Shown here: one piece after another, positions 27,101 to 33,378 of the stretch | How positions within the stretch are numbered: the first letter of the stretch is position 1 | Layout of the letters: each line of letters begins with the position of its first letter | From: Chryseobacterium sp. RU37D | Lineage (GTDB): Bacteria; Bacteroidota; Bacteroidia; Flavobacteriales; Weeksellaceae | DNA: 64,000 nucleotides | Direction: 5' to 3' | NCBI RefSeq assembly: GCF_900156075.1 | Contig: NZ_FTMM01000006.1 | Span: 62,001 to 126,000 of the forward strand | Translations under genes and position numbers: made by a program | The notes under the pieces: generated by a model | What the model was told of the DNA's origin: nothing | The model's database searches: none | What the model saw: the letters and a program-made list of their open reading frames with translations, nothing else

Positions 27101-27231
27101 TTCTTTTCCGCATCTTCAAGGAAATCTTCTACCGGAATTTCTTCCTGGAACTCTTTCTGAGCCAGCTTATTGTTCAAAGCCGGATCTTTAAGTTCATGAA
27201 TACTTCTGAATTGTATTTTGTTTGAAGCCAT
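24169..27231 (-). CDS. actB: Alternative complex III Fe-S subunit ActB
   Basis: A 1020-residue fusion. The N-terminal part is a molybdopterin-oxidoreductase-like domain (to about 700), which in ActB proteins is usually cofactor-free. The C-terminal part is a ferredoxin-like domain with four cysteine clusters: CTGCGACIIAC, CQHCNHAPCETVC, CIGTRYCANNC and CSMCIQ with CSKAC. The N-terminus has a twin-arginine-like signal (SRRDFLK, Arg 50-51) far from the start, followed by a lipobox-like LAAC (Cys69). This is the TAT-variant form. It needs Fe-S clusters, which the Suf system could supply. Confidence 0.96.
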   Translation of the reverse strand: MASNKIQFRSIHELKDPALNNKLAQKEFQEEIPVEDFLEDAEKNGSATSRRDFLKLLGFSTAAVTLAACEAPVIKTIPYVVKPHDIIPGIPNYYASTYFDGFDFASVLVKTREGRPIKIEPNPAAGDLGKTNARAQASVLSLYDNDKVKQPKLEGKDETFDKVDSFVIKGLEEAKAAGKRIVLLSHSFASPTFKKLFADFKAKYPTAELVTYDAYPYAAALDAAQEVFGTRALPVYDLKGTELVVAFQADFLGDYNAGGLESSYAVARTPGKNMLRHVQVESNMSLTGANADERIRLKPSAVNKTLVEVYNAIVGGGSSDKMANEIAKELQAKGSKAVVFADGSKGAQVLAHLINQKLGSVAFTGKANFLKDFDKARFEEFIGWVNGGQVGVLIANNVDPIYSYNKGEDFKKSLSKVPYVIAVADKKNEMYKAAKAVIPVANWLESWGDIEPQTGVYSLMQPTIQKIYKSRQIEESLLVWKNGKNNAANNYYDYLKANASSILGGTSFNKALYNGINVSSNATTLSYVGGNGAQAVAEVSGFKPSDLELVLYTKTAMGDGTQANNPWLQELPDPITRMSWDNYLTMSPKDAERLGIDNDLNARMQLDGSIVNLTVNGVTIKDVPVFVQPGQADGSVGLALGYGKKNSGATADTGVNAYPLFDGSNLVVSNVKIEKTGEDHEFAGIQLQNTLMGRYEIAKEVPLADFLNVAFDDEHNGWNKPLEYHTISGALPARKIDLWDAFDDTDGPHFNLSIDLNSCTGCGACIIACQAENNVPVVGKDEIRMSRDMYWLRIDRYYSSRQKVEVYEGLKEGMAVPELYGTAFNKEGGALNHPADNPDVIFQPVMCQHCNHAPCETVCPVAATSHGKQGQNHMAYNRCIGTRYCANNCPYKVRRFNWFTYNLNDKFDFNMNNDLGRMVLNPDVVVRTRGVMEKCSMCIQMTQTTILEAKKENRIVKDGEFQTACSKACSTGSIKFGDMNDKESEVRKQYADNRRYYLLEEIGTKPNVFYHTKVRNRVEK

Positions 27232-27253
27232 TTATACTTCTAATTTTTAGTTA

Positions 27254-28618
27254 TTAATAATGACATTTACCACACTCAAGACCTCCAATAGCATCTACCG
27301 TAATCTTACCACCATCTTTAGGGTATTGTTTTTTCAACTTGTCGTGTAGATTTTTGAAGTATTCTTTATTATAACCGTTGTTCATGTCAACTTCTGTAGT
27401 TCTGTGACACTCGATACACCATCCCATTGTGAAGTCATTCGCCATTTGTACAACATTCATTGTGTCGATTTTACCGTGACAAGCTTTACAAACAACATCG
27501 ATTTTGTTGTTAGGATTCTTTTTGTTGAAAGAATTGATAATTGCCTGCTCACCTGCTACTACGTGCTGAGAATGGTTGAAGTATACGAAGTCTGGCATGT
27601 TGTGGATTCTTGTCCATTCAACCGGCTCAGTTTTTCCTGTGTATTGTTGTTTTGCAGGATCCCAGCCTGTATGTTTGTATATTTCCTGAATCTGACTGTC
27701 ATAAAATGCCTTATCTTTCCCAGGCTCCATATAATGTGCTGCGTTGTATTCGGAAATCGTTCTGTGGCAGTTCATACAAACGTTCATAGAAGGGATTTCG
27801 GATACTTTTCCGTATTTAGCACTAGAGTGACAAAGCTGACAGTCAATTTTTTGTTCTCCAGCGTGGATTTTGTGAGAGAAATAGATAGGTTGTTCTGGCT
27901 TATATCCTTTGTAAACCCCGATCCACATGATCCAGTTCCAAATTCCATAAGTGGCTAACAGTGCAAGGATTGCGATTAATCCTTTACCTACATAGTGATA
28001 TTTTTGATAGATTTCACTGAAAGATTTTACCCTTGTTTCGTTAAGCCCTGCTAAGTCTTCAGATTGCCCTAATTTTACTAGTTGTCTCAGTTTAATTAAG
28101 ATCCAGACTAATAAAGCTGCAATGGCTAAAAGTGAAATGATTACTACGTTTGTAGTCGTGTTGTTTGCCGGTGCAGCAGCTGCTGTATCCGTTGCTGTTG
28201 CATCTTTTTTTGCATCTGCAGCAGGTTCCGGAGCCGGAGGATTAGTTGTGTAAGCTAAGATGTCGTCGATATCCTTATCTGAAAGATTTGGAAAAAGTTG
28301 CATCTCAGTCTTATTGAATTTTGCAAAGATCTCATTGGCGTACTTGTCGCCAGATTCTCTGACTTCTTTGTTGTTTTTGATCCACTTATGAAGCCACGCT
28401 GTATCTTTGCCGCCTTCTGTCTTAACTCGTTCTACCACACCTTTTAAAGGAGGTCCTACAACTTGTTTGTCTAGTGCGTGACATGCAGTACAATTCGCTT
28501 TGAAAAGTTTCTCACCATTCTTAGGATCGCCGTCTTGCCCGTAAATTGAAGCACTGGTTGATAACAATAAGCCTATTGCGATCAACGTTTGTCTATAATG
28601 CTTTCTCCAACTAATCAT
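27254..28618 (-). CDS. actA: Alternative complex III multihaem cytochrome ActA
   Basis: A 454-residue protein that appears to join two cytochrome parts. The N-terminal monohaem domain has CTACH at about residues 43-47, after a signal-like segment. Ala/Pro-rich linkers and two transmembrane segments (about 157-175 and 210-230) follow. The C-terminal region has five more sites: CQLCH, CMNCH, CKACH, CIECH and CGKCH. Six CxxCH motifs in total suggest up to six haems. It is the first gene of the act operon. Confidence 0.94.
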   Translation of the reverse strand: MISWRKHYRQTLIAIGLLLSTSASIYGQDGDPKNGEKLFKANCTACHALDKQVVGPPLKGVVERVKTEGGKDTAWLHKWIKNNKEVRESGDKYANEIFAKFNKTEMQLFPNLSDKDIDDILAYTTNPPAPEPAADAKKDATATDTAAAAPANNTTTNVVIISLLAIAALLVWILIKLRQLVKLGQSEDLAGLNETRVKSFSEIYQKYHYVGKGLIAILALLATYGIWNWIMWIGVYKGYKPEQPIYFSHKIHAGEQKIDCQLCHSSAKYGKVSEIPSMNVCMNCHRTISEYNAAHYMEPGKDKAFYDSQIQEIYKHTGWDPAKQQYTGKTEPVEWTRIHNMPDFVYFNHSQHVVAGEQAIINSFNKKNPNNKIDVVCKACHGKIDTMNVVQMANDFTMGWCIECHRTTEVDMNNGYNKEYFKNLHDKLKKQYPKDGGKITVDAIGGLECGKCHY

Positions 28619-28665
28619 TTAAATTATCTTATGTTAGTAAAATATTGAACATTCAATCAATTCGG

Positions 28666-28673
28666 CAAAAATA
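28666..28673 (-). promoter_or_regulatory. Candidate -7 box of the act operon
   Basis: TATTTTTG on the minus strand, 47 bases from the actA start. No TTG at the expected spacing. Confidence 0.45.
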
Positions 28674-28756
28674 ATATTTTTAACAGGAATTTAACGGTAT
28701 ATCTAAAGGGGAAAATGTCATTTACGTATAATTTGTACTGATTCTAAATAACCATG

Positions 28757-28788
28757 TTTGGTATAATTTTTTAATTTATATAAATTTG
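28757..28788 (+). promoter_or_regulatory. Promoter of the SPOR-like gene
   Basis: TTTG at 28757-28760, a 20-base spacer, and TAAATTTG at 28781-28788. It lies 15 bases from the ATG. This is the clearest promoter in the window. Confidence 0.8.
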
Positions 28789-28803
28789 CGGAAACAAGTT
28801 TAA

Positions 28804-29343
28804 ATGAGAAATTTGATCAAAATATTTTCGGTAGTATCATTATTGAGCTTTTATAGCATTGGTGCTCAGCAGGTTGTAAAGAAAGATACCCTCTCCGGAA
28901 CCGAACTCGTAATGACGATGGATTCTAAAGTGAGTAGCGCTTTGGAAAATCTTGAGGAAAAATGCTCCAAAGTGGCTTCCACAAAAGGGCCAAGAGATAG
29001 TGATGGGGATTATACTCCTTTCAAACCAACCAAAATTTATGTTCCGAACAGGGAACTTACCAATGCGGAAATCTGTAAAAAAAATCCCAGGATTTTAGGC
29101 TATAAAATCCAGATCACTACAGTGAAAAGCAATGATGAAGCGAATGAGGTAAAATCTTATTTCCGAAAAAGATTTCCGAATTTAAAGGTTGAAACAGATG
29201 CTTCTTTAAGGCCGAATTATAAAATCCTTGCCGGAAGCTATTTTACAAAACAAAGTGCGGCCTCTGATCTTGCAAAAGTGCGTGAATATTTCAAATCGGC
29301 AATTGCCGTACAGTATAGGATTTTCTGTGCAGAAGCGAAATAA
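28804..29343 (+). CDS. Exported SPOR-domain protein
   Basis: A 179-residue protein with a signal peptide ending at IGAQ. The C-terminal half looks like a SPOR domain: GYKIQITTVKSNDEANEVK, then FPNLKVETDASLRPNYKIL, and AGSYFTKQSAASDLAKVRE. SPOR domains bind peptidoglycan stripped of stem peptides, usually at division sites. Two Cys residues in the middle (KCSK and ICKKN) and one near the end could form disulfides. It is transcribed alone and ends at a strong terminator. Confidence 0.85.
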   Translation: MRNLIKIFSVVSLLSFYSIGAQQVVKKDTLSGTELVMTMDSKVSSALENLEEKCSKVASTKGPRDSDGDYTPFKPTKIYVPNRELTNAEICKKNPRILGYKIQITTVKSNDEANEVKSYFRKRFPNLKVETDASLRPNYKILAGSYFTKQSAASDLAKVREYFKSAIAVQYRIFCAEAK

Positions 29344-29370
29344 AAACAGATTAAAATGTTACAAAAAATC

Positions 29371-29399
29371 AAAGTCGGGAAATATTTCTCGACTTTTTT
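29371..29399 (+). terminator. Terminator of the SPOR-like gene
   Basis: AAAGTCG pairs with CGACTTT and the stem continues inward for several bases. A run of T follows. Confidence 0.85.
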
Positions 29400-29423
29400 A
29401 TTAATTTGAATTTATATCATATG

Positions 29424-29474
29424 AGCGGACTTTAGTCCGCTTTAAAATTAAAATGATCAATGTGGCTTTAGCCA
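29424..29474. repeat. Paired CTTTAG palindromes, copy 2
   Basis: AGCGGAC-TTTA-GTCCGCT at 29424-29441, a 21-base spacer, then TGGC-TTTA-GCCA at 29463-29474. The layout matches 6468-6521 and the context is again between convergent genes. Confidence 0.8.
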
Positions 29475-29487
29475 AAACTTAAATTCT

Positions 29488-30759
29488 TTAGTAGTATTGG
29501 TTTAAAAACCAGAAAAATTCTGTCATTCTTAAATAATTATTCGTTACGAGGTATGTGAATAATATGCAGAAAATTGCAGTGAAAAAAGATAGCATTTTTG
29601 GAGAATCTTTATAAGCACAAAACAGCCAGCCCAAGAGTAGAGGATAGGCAAAAACAAAGTGCCCGCCGTAGATATAAGCCGTGTGAAGACCAAATTTCAT
29701 TATGCAGTGAATGATGATGTCAACCAAAAATGAAATCATGACCACCTGAACCAGCTTATTCTTAAAATTCGTAAAATAACTCCAACAAACTAAAGCTAAC
29801 AAAATGATGATAAAAATATAAGAAATCCACGATGAATAGACATCCATTACGATTCCTTTAAATTCAAAACCATCTGCTTTTTTATCCCGGATTATAAAAT
29901 TTGAAAACAGGATATTTCCTCCAAAGAAATAGGAAAGTATCATATCCCAGATAGGAATAGTTTTTACATTAGAAAATTTTTCGTACTGTTGGCTGGTTTT
30001 GTTAAAAATCTGTTTGTATTTAAAATCAATTCTGTTGAGATATAGTAAAATAAAACAAATGATAGTTAAAGCAATTCTAAAAAAAAGATTCCCAAAATTT
30101 TTCCAATTTTTAAAAATTCCTTTTTCAAAAGCAACCGGGATAAAAATTTTGGACATATTCGTAATGGTCACCCCGCCGATAGAAATACCCGAAAATGCCA
30201 ATGCCAGCACCGGAATTTTTTGTTCTTTTTTTAATTTTATTGCAGAGTAATGATGAAATAAAGCCAATAAAAACAAGGTATAAGTGAAATTTTCCGGGGT
30301 GAAGGAAAGTAAAAGCGTAGTTGAAAACGATCCGAAAAACAAAACCAGTAAAATACTGATGAGTAACGGAAGCTGAATAATATTTTTTAAGTATTTGAAA
30401 ACCTGAAGAACGCTTAAGCTTATCGCAAGATTGCTAAACCAGGCTAGTGCAAAACGAAAATTGGCATCCATTTTTCCATCTGAAAAAAATAAAGCTGATT
30501 CTCTGATCCAGTTAAAAAAATAATATGAAAATGGGTGCCTTTCAAAACTTCCTCCAGAGAGTACAATTGCCCTGTTGTCAAAGCTGAAGTACGCATCATA
30601 AGGTATTCTGTTATCAAAAATTATCTTATAATGGATCGCAATGTAAGAACCCAGACATCCGTAACAAACCAGGAAAACCAAAAAAATCACCAACTCAATA
30701 CCTGTCGATGGGAAGATTAGCGTAAAGAAATCAATGAATTTTTTTTTGAATTTTGACAC
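29488..30759 (-). CDS. Polytopic membrane protein (possibly DUF6080)
   Basis: A 423-residue integral membrane protein with about ten hydrophobic helices. An N-terminal loop contains DAYFSFDNRAIVLSGGSFE and PFSYYFFNWIRE. The general layout (acidic first loop, many helices) recalls GT-C-fold glycosyltransferases. From memory it also resembles proteins labelled DUF6080 in Chryseobacterium. Neither can be confirmed here. It has its own -7 box, placed in the tail of the preceding terminator. Confidence 0.65.
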   Translation of the reverse strand: MSKFKKKFIDFFTLIFPSTGIELVIFLVFLVCYGCLGSYIAIHYKIIFDNRIPYDAYFSFDNRAIVLSGGSFERHPFSYYFFNWIRESALFFSDGKMDANFRFALAWFSNLAISLSVLQVFKYLKNIIQLPLLISILLVLFFGSFSTTLLLSFTPENFTYTLFLLALFHHYSAIKLKKEQKIPVLALAFSGISIGGVTITNMSKIFIPVAFEKGIFKNWKNFGNLFFRIALTIICFILLYLNRIDFKYKQIFNKTSQQYEKFSNVKTIPIWDMILSYFFGGNILFSNFIIRDKKADGFEFKGIVMDVYSSWISYIFIIILLALVCWSYFTNFKNKLVQVVMISFLVDIIIHCIMKFGLHTAYIYGGHFVFAYPLLLGWLFCAYKDSPKMLSFFTAIFCILFTYLVTNNYLRMTEFFWFLNQYY

Positions 30760-30774
30760 GGATTAAGGTTTCTG

Positions 30775-30782
30775 CAAAAATA
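30775..30782 (-). promoter_or_regulatory. -7 box of the polytopic membrane protein gene
   Basis: TATTTTTG on the minus strand, 15 bases from the start codon, within the T-rich tail after the terminator of the T9SS cargo gene. Confidence 0.55.
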
Positions 30783-30812
30783 AAATAAAAAACCCACCTT
30801 TGAGGTGAGTTT
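30783..30812 (-). terminator. Terminator of the T9SS cargo gene
   Basis: ACCCACCT pairs with AGGTGAGT (one mismatch, loop of three). A T run follows on the minus strand. Confidence 0.75.
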
Positions 30813-30835
30813 AGTGTAAATATATTTTGTAATTA

Positions 30836-31684
30836 TTATTCTTTGATAACTTTTTCGGAAGATGAAGTTCCGTCTGTGAATTCCACCTGCATCAGATATG
30901 TTCCTTTTGGAAGCGAAGATATGTTGATTTTACTTCCAGAAGATCTTGAAATAGATTTACCTGTGAGGTCTGTAATGCTTGAAGATTTAATTTTTTTATC
31001 TGTTTTAATATTGATTTCTCCTTTTGTAGGATTAGGATAAATATTTATCGATTTTGCTTTTGTTCCAACATCGTTTGTTCCCAATGTAGAAGCCGAAACC
31101 AGTACATCATCTATTATGGCCACATCCGCATCATTTCCTACATATCGGAACCTAATCTGAACATTAGCCTGCCCTGCATACGCCGATAAGCCTCTTTGAA
31201 CAGTAACAATATTATCATTATATAAATCAGTATCCGGGTCGCCATCACCATCATCAATAAATCCTGTTTCTGCATCATCATTCCATAATGTGGTCCAGGT
31301 AGTTCCTCCGTTTGTGGAAATCTCGGCAAACAAATCTCCTGCATCATTAACAATCATATAAGAATATCCTAGGACAACCTTAAAACTTAGAACAGGAGAT
31401 GTTGTTCCAACTAAGCTAAAGGATGGGGTTACTAAATTTGCTGTATTTGGAGATGCTATCCAATTAATTGAAGCAGATTTAAGACCGGATATGGTATACT
31501 CAGCCTGTCCCGCGGCATTAAAATTGACAGTAGTAAAATCCCATGCTCTACTCGCATTAGTATTTGTTCTTGTCCATCCTGTAGGAGGAAAAACTGAACC
31601 CTCAAAATTTTCTGATAATAAGGTCTGGGCTTGCACTAAAACTAGAGTTGATAATAACCCTAAAGAAAGTAATAGTTTTTTCAT
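30836..31684 (-). CDS. T9SS-secreted protein with type A sorting domain
   Basis: A 282-residue protein exported first by Sec (signal ends at VQAQ) and then probably by the type IX system. The C-terminal 75 residues form a type A sorting domain: IYPNPTKGEINIKTD, TDLTGKSI, LPKGTYLMQVE and a basic end SEKVIKE. The body resembles a choice-of-anchor/cleaved-adhesin jelly-roll domain (LLSENFEGSVFPPTGWTR, then AWDFT). The domain is common in secreted peptidases and adhesins; with nothing else attached, an adhesin or binding role is possible. Confidence 0.88.
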   Translation of the reverse strand: MKKLLLSLGLLSTLVLVQAQTLLSENFEGSVFPPTGWTRTNTNASRAWDFTTVNFNAAGQAEYTISGLKSASINWIASPNTANLVTPSFSLVGTTSPVLSFKVVLGYSYMIVNDAGDLFAEISTNGGTTWTTLWNDDAETGFIDDGDGDPDTDLYNDNIVTVQRGLSAYAGQANVQIRFRYVGNDADVAIIDDVLVSASTLGTNDVGTKAKSINIYPNPTKGEINIKTDKKIKSSSITDLTGKSISRSSGSKINISSLPKGTYLMQVEFTDGTSSSEKVIKE

Positions 31685-31762
31685 ATTTTTTTCTAATTTT
31701 ATATAAAAATATGAAAAAATATGATTTCTTGATTTTGAATTTTGTTAAAAATATAAATTTTA

Positions 31763-33304
31763 TTATGAACTACAAGAGAGCATTGAACATCCCGAAATAT
31801 CATCATAATTGGAAGGCCTTTTTGCTGAAAATTCTGGATAAATTGTATGGTACGGATTTTCTAATGCGTGCGTTAATCTTTGCAGCATTTCGGTTTTTCC
31901 TTCGTTAATTTCTTCGATGCATTGATATAAAAGATAATTTCTTAATATGAATTTCGGGTTTGTCTTGTGCATAAGGTCTAAAGACTGTTTACTTGAAATA
32001 ATATTTTTTTCTAATCTAGACATGTATTTTTTAATAAAATCTTCTAGTTTGGAAATCTTTTCATCATTTAAAAAAATGTAAGAAACATTTTCAAACTGAA
32101 CCCTTAAGTCTTTTTGATCATCATATTTTTCAAGTTCATTAAAAAATAAGGTATAGTCAAGCTGGAGTTCCTGCATGAGCCCCTGCCAAGCAGTGAAAAA
32201 ATGTTCATCACTTTTTAAAAGCTGATCAAACCCGAATTTTTTGCACAGCATTTTATCATGAGACTCCCAGAAATAACTTCCATAATCATTTAAAATATCT
32301 TCCAGAAATTTTTCATCCTGAATCAGCGGATGAAGGACATTAGCTAATTGCCAAAGGTTCCATTGAGAAATTTGTCCCTGTTTTCCGAAGGCATATCTCC
32401 TTCCGGGAAGATCAGTGGTATTAGGTGTAAAACTTAAATCATATTCATCCATCATTGAGTAGGGGCCGTAATCAATCGTTAAGCCCAAAATCGACATATT
32501 ATCGGTATTCATTACTCCATGCACAAAACCGACTCTGTACCATTCGACCATTAAATCAGCTGTTCTTTTGGAAACATTTTCGAAAAAATCTTTATATTTC
32601 TGAACACCTTCTGAAGTGATTTCCGGATAATAATTTTTGATGGTAAAATCTACAAGATCCTGTAATGTTTTGTACTCTCTTTGGGCAGACATTAATTCAA
32701 AATGCCCAAAACGCAAAAAACTTTCTGCGGTTCTGATCACTACAGCACCTTTTTCATCCTGAGGATTCCCGTTATACATTATATCCCTTACTACATCCTC
32801 ACCAGTGAAGGCTAAACTTAAGGCTCGGGTGGTAGGTACTCCCAAATGAAACATGGCTTCACTCATAAGATATTCACGAACAGAAGACCTCAGCACAGCT
32901 CTTCCGTCTGCATGTCTGGAGTAAGGGGTTGCACCTGCACCTTTCCATTGAATTTCGGTTTTTTGTCCGGATTTATTTGTGATCTCCCCGGCGAGGATTG
33001 CTCTTCCGTCTCCCAATTGCCCTGCCCAGTTTCCGAATTGATGGCCTGCGTAGGCTGTGGAATAGGCTTTGATATTTTCGGGAAGGTTATTGCCGACTAA
33101 GAGATCCAGATCTTTTTCTTCAAATTTTCCAAGCCCAATCTCTTCGGAAAGCTTTTCATTGAAAATAATTAATTGAGGCTGATTAAACCCAGCGGGTTTT
33201 ATGGTAGCAAATAAAACTTTTGGAGTATTTCTCTGCATCGGGTTGCCGGAAAAATCTCCAGGAAATATTTTTATAAAGGGTTGTTCTATCTTGTCAATAT
33301 TCAT
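31763..33304 (-). CDS. selO: Protein adenylyltransferase SelO
   Basis: SelO (YdiU family) is a pseudokinase-fold enzyme that transfers AMP to protein Ser/Thr/Tyr residues, linked to oxidative stress. The 513-residue protein shows AYAGHQFGNWAGQLGDGRA, KGAGATPYSRHADGRAVLRS, TRALSLAFTGE, and the active-site block GVMNTDNMSILGLTIDYGP. The C-terminus ends CSMLSCSS with the conserved Cys. The -7 box ends only four bases from the ATG, so the mRNA may be leaderless. Confidence 0.95.
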   Translation of the reverse strand: MNIDKIEQPFIKIFPGDFSGNPMQRNTPKVLFATIKPAGFNQPQLIIFNEKLSEEIGLGKFEEKDLDLLVGNNLPENIKAYSTAYAGHQFGNWAGQLGDGRAILAGEITNKSGQKTEIQWKGAGATPYSRHADGRAVLRSSVREYLMSEAMFHLGVPTTRALSLAFTGEDVVRDIMYNGNPQDEKGAVVIRTAESFLRFGHFELMSAQREYKTLQDLVDFTIKNYYPEITSEGVQKYKDFFENVSKRTADLMVEWYRVGFVHGVMNTDNMSILGLTIDYGPYSMMDEYDLSFTPNTTDLPGRRYAFGKQGQISQWNLWQLANVLHPLIQDEKFLEDILNDYGSYFWESHDKMLCKKFGFDQLLKSDEHFFTAWQGLMQELQLDYTLFFNELEKYDDQKDLRVQFENVSYIFLNDEKISKLEDFIKKYMSRLEKNIISSKQSLDLMHKTNPKFILRNYLLYQCIEEINEGKTEMLQRLTHALENPYHTIYPEFSAKRPSNYDDISGCSMLSCSS

Positions 33305-33308
33305 ACTT

Positions 33309-33342
33309 CAAAGGTATTAATTATAAAAGAAAGACCTTCCAA
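33309..33342 (-). promoter_or_regulatory. selO promoter, apparently leaderless
   Basis: On the minus strand, TTG at 33340-33342, a 23-base spacer, then TACCTTTG at 33309-33316. Only four bases separate the box from the ATG. The TTG falls in the loop of the pbp1a terminator. Confidence 0.6.
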
Positions 33343-33358
33343 ATAATTGAAAGGTCTT
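33331..33358 (-). terminator. Terminator of the ricT-gldH-pbp1a operon
   Basis: AAGACCTT and AAGGTCTT form a perfect 8-bp stem with a 12-base loop. A T-rich tail follows on the minus strand. Confidence 0.75.
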
Positions 33359-33378
33359 GTGTATTTCTAAAAGAGAGG

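Noticed and set aside
27404-27958. 184-residue open frame antisense to actA
   Set aside because: It lies fully within actA and its composition reflects antisense reading of haem-binding codons.
20198-28618. Possible nitrite or polysulfide reductase (NrfD-type) operon
   Set aside because: The full ActA-F set, with a TAT-variant ActB, DUF3341 ActD and monohaem ActE, identifies alternative complex III.
31641-31908. Open frame on the plus strand around 31648-31908
   Set aside because: It overlaps the 5' end of the T9SS cargo gene and the 3' end of selO in the antisense direction and has no recognisable features.
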